From: Gemmatimonadota bacterium | GTDB lineage: Bacteria > Gemmatimonadota > Gemmatimonadetes > Gemmatimonadales > Gemmatimonadaceae | NCBI GenBank assembly: GCA_023249305.1 | Contig: JAHFCU010000006.1 | Span: forward strand, 1-64,000 | Length of the DNA: 64,000 nucleotides | Direction of reading: 5' to 3' | Shown: in pieces, positions 41,061 to 49,542 of the stretch | Layout of the letters: every line of letters begins with the position of its first letter | Numbering within the stretch: the stretch's first letter is position 1 | Notes under the pieces: model-generated | Databases searched by the model: none | Told to the model about the DNA's origin: nothing | Seen by the model: only the letters and a program-made list of their open reading frames with translations | Translations under genes and position numbers: made by a program

Positions 41061-41339
41061 TCACTCTACTCCGATGTTGAACGCCTGCTCGACGTCCTGC
41101 TTTGAGTAGGCCCGGAATGCGGTGAGCGTCATGGTGCGCTGAAGCCCCGGCACCTTGGGGAACTCTTCCGTGACAACGTGGGCGATCTCGTCGTACTCGC
41201 CAACCTTGATGATGCACACGAGATCCCACTCGCCCGACACGGAGTAGACGTCGGTGACTCCCGCGATGCCGGCGAGCGCCGCGGCGCAATTCGGTATCAG
41301 CGCTGGTTCGGCCCGAACGAGAACGATGGTCGTGATCAT
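41061..41339 (-). CDS. Stand-alone Lrp/AsnC ligand-binding (RAM) domain protein
   Basis: 92 residues equal to the C-terminal ligand-binding domain of Lrp/AsnC regulators, without the HTH. It starts MITTIVLVRAEPALI and contains VYSVSGEWDLVCIIKVGEYDE and FPKVPGLQRTMTLTAF. Such proteins assemble into rings and bind amino acids. It lies just downstream of an aspartate-aminotransferase-type gene in the same orientation, so an amino-acid sensing role is plausible. Confidence 0.9.
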   Translation of the reverse strand: MITTIVLVRAEPALIPNCAAALAGIAGVTDVYSVSGEWDLVCIIKVGEYDEIAHVVTEEFPKVPGLQRTMTLTAFRAYSKQDVEQAFNIGVE

Positions 41340-41407
41340 GGGAGCACGGGTGAAGGGGGAGAGGCGGGGAACGGCAGCTTCGTTAACCTAGCGCGCGCTG
41401 CCGCCGG

Positions 41408-42589
41408 TCACGCCGACCACGAGCGCACGATGCGATGCATGGCGTCTTCGACGTCGGCCCGCGCCGCGGCGTACGACACGCGCACCCAGTCGGGCGTGCC
41501 GAAGGCCGCGCCGGGCACGACCGCGATGCCCTCGTCCTCGAGCAGCCGCGTGGCGTAGGCCGTGCCATCGCCACCGGGCGCGCGGAAGTAGAGGTAGAAC
41601 GCGCCGTCAGGCTTCACGAGATCAAGCCCGGGGATGGCCGTGAGAATCCCGAGCGCCGCGTCGCGCCGCGCTTTGAATTCGCCCACCATGTCGCGCACGG
41701 CGGCATCGGCCTCGGTCGTGCGCGTCAGCGCGGCAAGCGCAGCGTACTGCGACTCGGTGGCCGCGTTCGACGTGGTATGCGACTGGAGCGCGGTCATCGT
41801 CTGCGCCACTGCTCGTGGCGCGACCGCCCAACCGATGCGAAACCCCGTCATCGCGTACGCCTTCGCGACGCCGTTGATGCACACGACGTTCTCGCGGTGC
41901 GACGCGACATCGAAGACGGACGGCGCCTCAGCCATGGAGTACGTGATGCGCGCGTAGATCTCGTCGCTGACGAGCCACCAGCCGCGCGCCGCGGCGAGAT
42001 CCACGATGGCGCGCAGCTCGTCGGCATCATACACCGCGCCGGTGGGATTCGACGGGGAGTTGAGCATGAGGCCGCGCGTGCGCGGTGTCGCGTAGCGCTC
42101 GAGCAGCGCGGGCGTGACCTTGAGGCCGCGCGCGGGATCGCCGGGCACCTCGATCGCGTTCGCGCGGGCGAGCCCCACCATCTCGAAGTAGCTCACCCAG
42201 CTCGGCACCGGCAGCAGCACTTCGTCGCCCGGGCCGAAGAGCGAGAACGTGGCATTGTGCAGCGCCTGCTTGGACCCCGTGGACACGACCACCTCGCCGG
42301 CGGTGACCGGCGCGTCGCGGCCGGCGCGGCGCCGCGTCGCGTCGGCGGCGATCGCCTCGCGCAACGGGAGGATGCCGTCGACCGCGGTGTAGCGCGTCGC
42401 CCCATCGTCGAGCGCCTGCTTGGTGGCGTCGCGGATGAACGCTGGCGTGTCGAAGTCGGGTTCGCCGGCGCCGAGATCGATGATGGCGCGGCCCACGGCG
42501 CGCAGCGCCTTGGCCCGCTGCGAAACGGCAATGGTCGCCGACTCCTTGATGGAAGCGACGTTAGGCGAAGGCACGAAGGGTCGTGACAT
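41408..42589 (-). CDS. Class I aspartate/aromatic aminotransferase
   Basis: 393 residues, fold type I PLP enzyme. The Schiff-base Lys is in GVAKAYAMTGFRIGW, with NSPSNPTGAVY, VSDEIYARITY and the substrate-carboxylate Arg near WVRVSYA. It fits the Ib subgroup of aspartate aminotransferases that can also be glutamate-prephenate aminotransferases, and the exact substrate is unresolved. It is divergent from the DEAD-box-like gene; the two possible starts abut at 42589/42590. Confidence 0.93.
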   Translation of the reverse strand: MSRPFVPSPNVASIKESATIAVSQRAKALRAVGRAIIDLGAGEPDFDTPAFIRDATKQALDDGATRYTAVDGILPLREAIAADATRRRAGRDAPVTAGEVVVSTGSKQALHNATFSLFGPGDEVLLPVPSWVSYFEMVGLARANAIEVPGDPARGLKVTPALLERYATPRTRGLMLNSPSNPTGAVYDADELRAIVDLAAARGWWLVSDEIYARITYSMAEAPSVFDVASHRENVVCINGVAKAYAMTGFRIGWAVAPRAVAQTMTALQSHTTSNAATESQYAALAALTRTTEADAAVRDMVGEFKARRDAALGILTAIPGLDLVKPDGAFYLYFRAPGGDGTAYATRLLEDEGIAVVPGAAFGTPDWVRVSYAAARADVEDAMHRIVRSWSA

Positions 42590-44227
42590 ATGAGGTGCCG
42601 GCTCGGAATTCGAGAGCCGGAATCCGATGCAATTGGTTACGTTACAGGGTGCGACGAAGTTAGCGTCACGCTGGCGCTGACGCCATTGACAATCGAGGAT
42701 GCAGTGAGCGCGTTAGAACCCACTGGCAGCGCCGGCCGCAGCACGTCCGTTGCCCATTTCATCGCCCCGCATTGGGGACGCATCGCCGATCGGCTCGCGC
42801 CGATCATTGACCGCAACGGAGACGGTGAAGGCGGCGAGCCCGGCGCTTCGCCGGCCACGCTCATCTTCGTACCCGACACGGGGGCCGCCGTCGAGCTCGC
42901 CGCCGCGCTGCGCAGCGCGCGCGGCGGCATCGCGCGCATCCTTCCCGTCACCGACGCACTGCGCGCCGCGCGCGTGCTCAAGACGTACGGCGCACCGATC
43001 CTCATCGCGACTCCGGCGGACACCGAGCGGCTCCTCAAGGCGTCGGCGCTGCCGCTCGACGGCGTGCAATCCGTCGCCCTGGTCGCCGCCGACGAGTTCG
43101 ACGCCGACCAACTGGCGCACGTCATGTCGTCCGTGCCCAAGGATGCGCGCCGCATGCTCATCGCCTCCGAGGCGACGCCCGTCGTCGAGCTGCTGCTCGA
43201 GCGCTACTTCCACAAGGCGCATCGCCTGGCCGACGACGACGCGGGCGACACCGCGCCGGCGCCGGTGCAGTATCTGTGCGTGCGCGGTAGCAGCGCCGCG
43301 GCAGCCATCCCCGCCCTGCTCGACGATCTCGATCCGCCCTCGGCGGCGATCGTCACGACGGACGACGATGCAGTGCACGCGGCGCTCGTCGAGCGCGGAT
43401 ATCCCGCCGACGCGCCCATGGTGCAAGTCACCGATGGAACGGCGCCGCAGAACGTCGCGCTGGTCGTGTTCGTGGGGTTGCCGTCGAGCGCGGCCTTCGA
43501 GGCCGCGATGGCCTCGCAGCCTGGCCGCGCGATCGCACTGATCGCGCCACGTCAGCTCGCGGCGCTGCGCCGCCTGGCTGGCAGCGCGGGCGTGACGCCG
43601 TACACCACTCGGCGTGCCACGAGCGCGGCGAGGGCGCACGAGGAGCGGGTGCGAAGCGAACTCAAGGCCGTGCTCGCCGCGTCGTACCCGGCGCGGGAGA
43701 TCCTCGCGCTCGAGCCAATGCTCGCGGAGTACGACGGCGTAGAGTTGGCGGGTGCGGCGCTGCGGCTGCTCGAGATCGCACGCGTCGCCGCGGCGCCGAG
43801 CGTGCCGGCGACCGCTGCGTCGGCGGCGGGAGGGATGGCGGAACGCGCGCCGAGGTCCGCGCCGCGCGCCGACCGGCCGCCGCGCGCCGACTTTCCGCTG
43901 CGCGACCCCGTGGAACGCGCGAAGCCGCGCTTCGTGGACCGCACGATCCGCCGCGACCGCGACGATCGCCCGCCGCGGCGCGGGGCAGGTGCGGGTGATC
44001 GCGACGCCCGGCCGCGCCGGAGTTTTGGCGACAAGCCGCGCTCATTCGGCGACAAGCCGCGCTCATTCGGCGACAAGCCGCGCTCATTCGGCGACAAGCC
44101 GCGCGCGTTCGGTGATAAGCCACGTTCGTTCGGCGACAAGCCGCGCGGTGGCGCGGGCGACAAGCGTGGCAGCTTCCGTGACAAGCCGCGGGGCGGAGGC
44201 CCGCGCCGGCCGCGGGGTGAACCGTGA
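42590..44227 (+). CDS. Degenerate DEAD-box-helicase-like protein with FGDKPRS-repeat tail
   Basis: Up to 545 residues. ATG 42590 is the first start, but TTG 42686 or GTG 42701 would match the first conserved-looking block (TIEDAVSALEPTG). Two RecA-like halves are suggested. ILIATPADTERLLKA resembles motif Ib, VALVAADEFDADQL sits where DEAD should be, and LIASEAT sits where SAT should be. No Walker A GxGKT exists. REILALEPMLAEYDGVELAGAAL matches the region after the second domain of DEAD-box proteins. The tail is Arg/Gly-rich with six RSFGDKP units. It is probably an RNA-binding helicase relative without ATPase activity. It overlaps tdk by GTGA. Confidence 0.72.
   Translation: MRCRLGIREPESDAIGYVTGCDEVSVTLALTPLTIEDAVSALEPTGSAGRSTSVAHFIAPHWGRIADRLAPIIDRNGDGEGGEPGASPATLIFVPDTGAAVELAAALRSARGGIARILPVTDALRAARVLKTYGAPILIATPADTERLLKASALPLDGVQSVALVAADEFDADQLAHVMSSVPKDARRMLIASEATPVVELLLERYFHKAHRLADDDAGDTAPAPVQYLCVRGSSAAAAIPALLDDLDPPSAAIVTTDDDAVHAALVERGYPADAPMVQVTDGTAPQNVALVVFVGLPSSAAFEAAMASQPGRAIALIAPRQLAALRRLAGSAGVTPYTTRRATSAARAHEERVRSELKAVLAASYPAREILALEPMLAEYDGVELAGAALRLLEIARVAAAPSVPATAASAAGGMAERAPRSAPRADRPPRADFPLRDPVERAKPRFVDRTIRRDRDDRPPRRGAGAGDRDARPRRSFGDKPRSFGDKPRSFGDKPRSFGDKPRAFGDKPRSFGDKPRGGAGDKRGSFRDKPRGGGPRRPRGEP
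44018..44143 (+). repeat. 21-bp coding repeat, six copies
   Basis: Six in-frame units of 21 bases encode R-S/A-F-G-D-K-P. Units two to four are nearly identical in DNA sequence, and the fifth and sixth have diverged. They form the basic tail of the DEAD-box-like protein. Confidence 0.93.
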
Positions 44228-44829
44228 GTCAGCAATTCGAGATGTCCGGCGGCTGGGTGGAGGTGATCGCTGGATCAATGTTCAGCGGCAAGAGCGAGGA
44301 GCTCATTCGCCGCGTGCGCCGCGCGATGATCGCCAAGAAGCGCGTGCAGGTGTTCAAGTCGCACCTCGACAACCGCTACACCGGCGTCTTTGCCGTCGGC
44401 TCGCACGACGGCCGCACGGTCGAGGCGGTGCCCGTGGATTCCGCGGCGCAGGTGGCGACGCGCCTCGATCCCGAAGCACAGGTCATCGCGATAGACGAGG
44501 TGCAGTTCCTCGACGACGGCATCGTGGCGTTCGCGAGCGACCTGGCCGACCGCGGCCGCCGGGTGATCCTCGCCGGCATTGACACCGATTTCCGCGGCGA
44601 GCCGTTCGGCCCAATGCCTAAACTGCTGTGCCTCGCCGAGGTGGTGGACAAGCTGCACGCGATCTGCGTGCTCTGCGGCGCGCCCGCGACGCGCAATCAG
44701 CGCCTGGTGGACGGCAAGCCGGCGCATTGGGATTCACCGCTGATCATGGTGGGCGGCACGGAGAGCTATGAGGCGCGGTGCCGCGCGTGCCATACGGTGC
44801 TGAAGGGAGATCAGCCGAGTTTGCTGTAG
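44224..44829 (+). CDS. tdk: Thymidine kinase (TK1 type)
   Basis: 201 residues from GTG 44224. It phosphorylates thymidine in salvage. Walker A is GSMFSGKSEELIRR, the Mg-binding segment AIDEVQFLDD, the zinc site CVLCGA ... CRACH, and the lasso TRNQRLVDGKPA. YEARCRACHTV ends the family domain. Together with the pyrimidine-nucleoside phosphorylase at 22 kb it indicates pyrimidine salvage. Confidence 0.96.
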   Translation: MSQQFEMSGGWVEVIAGSMFSGKSEELIRRVRRAMIAKKRVQVFKSHLDNRYTGVFAVGSHDGRTVEAVPVDSAAQVATRLDPEAQVIAIDEVQFLDDGIVAFASDLADRGRRVILAGIDTDFRGEPFGPMPKLLCLAEVVDKLHAICVLCGAPATRNQRLVDGKPAHWDSPLIMVGGTESYEARCRACHTVLKGDQPSLL

Positions 44830-47049
44830 CTACGGCGCCGCCCGCGCCCCGCGTAGTCGATTGAAGTACGCCGTGAGCAGCGCCGCCGAGTTCACCTGGC
44901 GCGCGTCCACCTCGAACGAGCGCAGTGTGCGCACCCGGGTGCGGGCGAGCGGGAAGTACGGCGGGCGCCGGTTCTGCATCTGGCACGGATCAAGCTCGCG
45001 CAGCGGTCGCAGGCCTGAACCGGCGGTAACGGAGTTGTACGGCGCGGCGTACGTCTTCATGATGAGCCCGCCGACCGTCTGCATGCAGCCGCCCGCTGCC
45101 GTGAAGCTGCTCCCCGTCGGGCAGGTGAACGTCGGTGTGGTACGCGTGCTTCCGCTCGGGTTGAAGGCACTCACCGAACCGCCTAGCGTCATCATGGTGC
45201 CGTGGAAGATGAAGTCGCGGTTGCCGCCCTGCATCGAGGTGTCGCCAGGGACCGTGTTGGTACGGTAGATGCGCGGGCGATTGATGGCGTTGTCCGCCAC
45301 CATGATCGAATCGCTTGAGATCAGGCCGAAGTTGTTGCGGCAGAGATTGGCAGTGTCGGCGGGCGGCTGGTCATACATGACGTCGTCAATGAGCGACACC
45401 GGGCCGTTTACGTAGAGGGTGGCGCGGCCCCTGATGGTCCCCGACACGAACAGGCGACCGCCTGCGTAGATGACGCCGCGGTAGTTCGGGTTGTACGTCA
45501 TGTTCATCGGCCAGAGGTACGAGCGTTCCGCCGTCTGCCGCACGGGTGAGAGATCGGCCGGGAGGTTGTTGGTCCCTCCGTACGCGCGCCAACCGCCGAG
45601 TTCTACTGGAGTCGAGCCGCATTCCCCGGTGTGTAGATTGAACGTGACCTGGCAGGTGAAGGCACGCGCGGTGAAGGTAGTATCTTGGCCGCCGTGCTGG
45701 TCCGACGCCGTGCACGAGGGCGCGGAGCCCCACGTATACGAGGTGCCGCCGAAGCTGCCGTAGCGCGGCAAGCATGCGCCAGCATTCGTGAATCGCTCGA
45801 CGTTCATCAGATACGGACTGCCGAACGGAAAGCAGCGCGACGTCGGCTGCTGCATGATGTTCCGGTAGGCCGTGGACGAGCTGTCGCCCATTGCGGTCGC
45901 CTGCGCCGCGGTCACCGCCGGGTACGTGCCGGGGGTCTGAATGAGCGCCTGCACCCACGCCACGGAGTGCATGGCTACGGGGAAGAACTGGCGCACGCCA
46001 TTGATTGTGTAGAACGCCCCACACTGGGTGTTCCAGATGTCGACGTACCGGTAGACCATCTGCCCTGTGCCATGTGGCGACGGAAAATTCGTCGCCAGCC
46101 GGATGGTGTCAGCGCCATTCTGGAGGTCGAAGACGCGAAAGAAGCCCTCCGTGGAGTCAACGGCACCGCTGTTGTCGACATCGAAGGCGACGAACTCGAT
46201 GCGGCTGCCGGCCGCCACCGTGCATAACGGGTTACAGTCACGCCCCGAGATATCAACCCACCCAAGGCTGGCGCTCCAGTAGTAGGCATCCCACGACGAG
46301 CCGCTCACCGGGGTGAACGACGTGTTCCCCGCGGTCGCAAGCGCTGAGAAACGCGTCGCCATGCCCGTAGCTGATGGCCAGAGCGCCGTCGTCGTCGTCG
46401 GATACGGGATGGCCGTCGTGCCGCCCGTCGAACTCACGGTGTCGGACCACTGACCTGCGCCGCTGATCGTGCCGGCCGCGCTCACGGTGTCGCTGAAGAC
46501 GGGATTCGGCGATCCCGAACTCGCGGCGATGAAGCGGTTGTTCGCGTGGGCGCGCCCCGGGATGTTCTCGCCGGCGCCGATGCTCGCCGCTGCCGGGAAG
46601 TTGTCGGCGAAAAACGAATACCGGGCATACGACTGGGCGTAGAGATCCATGCGCCGCGCCTGTCGGATACCGCCGGCGTCGCTGACGGTCGCGAGCAGCG
46701 TGATGTACGGGACGTACACGCCCGTCGTGTCGCCGGTGTAGCCGGCATAAAGGTTCACCGTCAAACCGGTCAGCGCCGTGCCGCTGCTGTTGTACACGGC
46801 CTGGCTCGTGAGCAGCTGCTTGTACCCGGTGTCATAGAGTGCCAGCGTGGTGTCGCGTCGAAGGCGCGACCGCCCCAGCTCGAGCGCCGTCTCGACGGCG
46901 AAGGCGAGGTCGCGCTCCTTGTCGTGGTACCGGCTAAGCAGCCCCGAACTCCCGGTCATGTAGATGGCCGACGCTGCGAGCGCCGCGAGCGACAGCATCA
47001 TGATCAGCACGAGCACCAGCGCCGATCCGCGACGCACGCTCCCGTTCAT
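44830..47049 (-). CDS. PilX-like large type IV pilus minor pilin / assembly protein
   Basis: 739 residues from ATG 47049. The N-terminus MNGSVRRGSALVLVLIMMLSLAALAASAIYM is split here as SVRRGSALVLV, a long hydrophobic helix, then DKERDLAFAVETALELGRS, the pattern of PilX/PilX_N proteins. The large beta-rich C-terminal region is Thr/Ser/Gly-rich with many Cys. A perfect EF-hand-type loop D-V-D-N-S-G-A-V-D-S-T-E lies at about residues 290-301. It ends the minor pilin operon and overlaps the PilW-like gene by ATGA. Confidence 0.8.
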   Translation of the reverse strand: MNGSVRRGSALVLVLIMMLSLAALAASAIYMTGSSGLLSRYHDKERDLAFAVETALELGRSRLRRDTTLALYDTGYKQLLTSQAVYNSSGTALTGLTVNLYAGYTGDTTGVYVPYITLLATVSDAGGIRQARRMDLYAQSYARYSFFADNFPAAASIGAGENIPGRAHANNRFIAASSGSPNPVFSDTVSAAGTISGAGQWSDTVSSTGGTTAIPYPTTTTALWPSATGMATRFSALATAGNTSFTPVSGSSWDAYYWSASLGWVDISGRDCNPLCTVAAGSRIEFVAFDVDNSGAVDSTEGFFRVFDLQNGADTIRLATNFPSPHGTGQMVYRYVDIWNTQCGAFYTINGVRQFFPVAMHSVAWVQALIQTPGTYPAVTAAQATAMGDSSSTAYRNIMQQPTSRCFPFGSPYLMNVERFTNAGACLPRYGSFGGTSYTWGSAPSCTASDQHGGQDTTFTARAFTCQVTFNLHTGECGSTPVELGGWRAYGGTNNLPADLSPVRQTAERSYLWPMNMTYNPNYRGVIYAGGRLFVSGTIRGRATLYVNGPVSLIDDVMYDQPPADTANLCRNNFGLISSDSIMVADNAINRPRIYRTNTVPGDTSMQGGNRDFIFHGTMMTLGGSVSAFNPSGSTRTTPTFTCPTGSSFTAAGGCMQTVGGLIMKTYAAPYNSVTAGSGLRPLRELDPCQMQNRRPPYFPLARTRVRTLRSFEVDARQVNSAALLTAYFNRLRGARAAP

Positions 47050-48197
47050 GGGATTGCCACGGAAGCAGTCCCTGTGCGCACCGCCGACTGGCTGGAGCAG
47101 TCGCGCGCCACGAGGCCCCACTGGTACGTCCCGGCGGCGACCGGCATAGCGAAGTCCTGATACCGGTAGTTCGATGACCCGCGCGCCGGCTTTGATCCGA
47201 TGCGCGTCCAGATGGAGTCGGTGCTCAGCTTGCGGTAGAGCACGTAGTCGCGCACGTCGCGCGGCGTCGTGGAGTCACCGGCCACCGCGCTCCAGTCGAG
47301 GCGGATGTCGACTTTCTGCCCCGCTGCGGACCGTCCCGCGGGAACGTTCTCCACAGTGACGCCGAGCGAGTCGGGGGTTGGCGGTGCGTTGCCGCACCGC
47401 CGCGGCAGAGTCTGGAACGCGTTCCGGAGCTTGACCATCACATACAAGTTGCGGTACACGTTTGCGCGGTTGCGCGCGTCCCAGTAGCGCCCCGTCGCGC
47501 GCACCTCCACCGCCGTGATGGAGTCGGCGCGCGACAGTGAGTCGTCCCAGTAGACGGGAAGCGAGGTGCTGGCCAAGGCCGCGGTCACGCCCGTGGCGCC
47601 GGTCGTGTAATAGCGGAAGAAGAAGTTGGAGTCGCTCGGCACGTACAGGTCGCGAGTCACCAGTGTGCTGTCGCGATCGTTCACCCGACGGTAGAGCACG
47701 TAGAGATTAGCGTTGCCGCCGGCCGTGTCGGCATGCAGAAAATACTGGATCGTCTCGGACTTGCTCGTCGCGCCACTCGGGTCCGTGTACGCGGCGGTCG
47801 GATACATCTTGCTGGACTTCCGCAGGGTCGTGGCGCGTGAGACCATCCAACTCTGCGTGGTCAGCGTGTCGAGCGTCGCGTCGTAGAACGACGCATTCGG
47901 ATCGGTCGTCGTCGTTCGCCCTTGCCGGTTCGCGTTGAAGGCGATGGCAAACGGCGCGGCCTGCACGATCAGCGGCTGACCCACGTCGCCCGCCGCCATG
48001 CGCAGGTCGGCCTGGATGCGCCACACGGCGTACCGCGCGCTCTGAAATGCGTCGAGGCGCCCAGCGCCGGCGTCCATGGCGCGCGTCTGTGCGCGGAAGA
48101 ACGGGATGGCGATCGCGAAGACGAGCACCGTGATCGAGACGGCGAAAATCATCTCGATCATGCTGAAGCCGGAACGCGGGCGATGCGACCGGTACAT
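47046..48197 (-). CDS. PilW-like minor pilin
   Basis: 383 residues with a class III signal: RPRSGFSMIEMIFAVSITV, cleavage after Gly10 predicted, and the +5 Glu conserved. A long N-terminal helix is followed by a beta-rich pilin domain. Residues 295-375 look like a fibronectin type III unit (VDIRLDWSAVAGDSTTPRDV, DYVLYRKLS). It shares one base with the stop of the PilV-like gene (TGATG). Confidence 0.85.
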   Translation of the reverse strand: MYRSHRPRSGFSMIEMIFAVSITVLVFAIAIPFFRAQTRAMDAGAGRLDAFQSARYAVWRIQADLRMAAGDVGQPLIVQAAPFAIAFNANRQGRTTTTDPNASFYDATLDTLTTQSWMVSRATTLRKSSKMYPTAAYTDPSGATSKSETIQYFLHADTAGGNANLYVLYRRVNDRDSTLVTRDLYVPSDSNFFFRYYTTGATGVTAALASTSLPVYWDDSLSRADSITAVEVRATGRYWDARNRANVYRNLYVMVKLRNAFQTLPRRCGNAPPTPDSLGVTVENVPAGRSAAGQKVDIRLDWSAVAGDSTTPRDVRDYVLYRKLSTDSIWTRIGSKPARGSSNYRYQDFAMPVAAGTYQWGLVARDCSSQSAVRTGTASVAIP

Positions 48198-48625
48198 CAG
48201 AACGCGGCGATCACCAGCGATTTGCTCACTGTCGTGCTCGTCGCCGTGTTGGTGACCGTGACCGTCACGGTCACGTAGTCTGCCGTCGAGGACGGCCCGG
48301 TGCGCACCGCCGCCGTGGTGCGGGTGTAGCCCGGAAACTGGCTCATCGACGGGTTCGCGGCGGTGCTGCTGGTCTCAGTCGTCCCGTCAAACGCGGACAC
48401 GAGCGTGGAGTAGGTGCGGTGCAGCTTCAACACTTCCATGCGTCCGGTCGCCAGTTCGCTCGCGATCGCCAGCGCGTCGTGGTTGTTCGTGAGATGCTGG
48501 AATCGGCGCGTGAAGTTGGATAGGCCGATCAGTGTGCCGCTGAGGATCATCACGGCAATGATGACCTCGATCAGCGTCATGCCCGAACGGCCGCCCGACG
48601 CGCGCACAACAGAGTTAGTCTGCAT
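48197..48625 (-). CDS. PilV-like minor pilin
   Basis: 142 residues with a class III signal GRSGMTLIEVIIAVMILSG (cleavage after Gly, +5 Glu). It is small, with a C-terminal VTVTVTVTNT beta stretch. It is the first gene of the pilV-pilW-pilX-like run. Divergent from the AraC gene at 48739. Confidence 0.87.
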   Translation of the reverse strand: MQTNSVVRASGGRSGMTLIEVIIAVMILSGTLIGLSNFTRRFQHLTNNHDALAIASELATGRMEVLKLHRTYSTLVSAFDGTTETSSTAANPSMSQFPGYTRTTAAVRTGPSSTADYVTVTVTVTNTATSTTVSKSLVIAAF

Positions 48626-48738
48626 TCCATCGGAATGTGGCCACCGCGACGGGGCCCACGCCAGCCCTTTTGCCGCGGGGACCGGGCGTATGGTAAGTTC
48701 CTCGTGCCGCCCTGACGGCGGCCCGCACCCATCTCCCT

Positions 48739-49542
48739 ATGGGCGTCATTGCCACGTTGCTCCCGCTCGATCGTTGTCTTCAGCGCGTCCACGGCGCCGT
48801 CCGCGGCCAGCACACGGTGGCCCCGTGCCACAGCTGGGACGAGCTGATCTCGGCGTGCGCCACGGAGCCTGTGCACCTAGCCGTCGTTGACTTGTTCGCC
48901 GACGGCATCGCCAGTTTCGAGCGCATTCGCCAGCTACGCACGCGGTTCCCGCGGCTCACGCTCATCGCCTACGTCACGGCCACACCACAGCGAGCGCGTG
49001 ACCTCTTCGACGCCGGCCGCGCGGGGCTCGACGGCTTGCTGCTCGTCGACCTCGACGATTCGCCGCAGGCGGTGCGCACGGTCGTCGAGCAGGCCGAAGC
49101 CCGCGGTGTCGCCGCCCTTCTGCGCCATCGACTTGCGTCTATGGACACGGTGGCACGTGACGCCATCCTCATCGTCGTCACGCGCGCCCACATGCGGCTC
49201 ACCTCCCATCGCTTGGCCGAGACGCTCTCGATCAACAAGGCGACGCTGCTCGACAAGCTGCGTAAGGAACAGCTCCCCGCCCCGCAGAAGCTCATCGGCT
49301 GGGGTCGTCTGATCGTCGCCGGTCAGATGCTCGACGACCCCAAGCGCAGCGCCGACGGCATCGCCCGCGCGCTCGACTTCCCGTCCGGTTCGGCCTTCCG
49401 AAACATGTGCCAGCGTTACGTGGGGGCCACGCCGCTCGAAATCCGTGAACGCGGGGGCGCGCGCCACGTCGCCGCGCAGTTCCTGCGCGCCATCGGACGC
49501 CCGGCGCTGGCGGCGGGCCTCGAGGAGCCGCGCGGCACGTGA
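48739..49542 (+). CDS. AraC-family regulator with receiver-like N-terminus
   Basis: 267 residues. Residues 1-125 resemble a response-regulator fold (VHLAVVDLFADG, TLIAYVTATPQRARDLFDAG), but the phosphoacceptor pocket is not clearly preserved. Residues 150-245 are an AraC-type double HTH: RLAETLSINKATLLDKLRKE, DGIARALDFPSGSAFRNMCQ, then RYVGATPLEIRERG. It overlaps the tryptophanase start by GTGA, so regulator and enzyme are coupled. Confidence 0.83.
   Translation: MGVIATLLPLDRCLQRVHGAVRGQHTVAPCHSWDELISACATEPVHLAVVDLFADGIASFERIRQLRTRFPRLTLIAYVTATPQRARDLFDAGRAGLDGLLLVDLDDSPQAVRTVVEQAEARGVAALLRHRLASMDTVARDAILIVVTRAHMRLTSHRLAETLSINKATLLDKLRKEQLPAPQKLIGWGRLIVAGQMLDDPKRSADGIARALDFPSGSAFRNMCQRYVGATPLEIRERGGARHVAAQFLRAIGRPALAAGLEEPRGT

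Noticed and set aside
44018-44143. CRISPR array
   Set aside because: A contiguous 21-bp coding repeat in frame with a protein tail.
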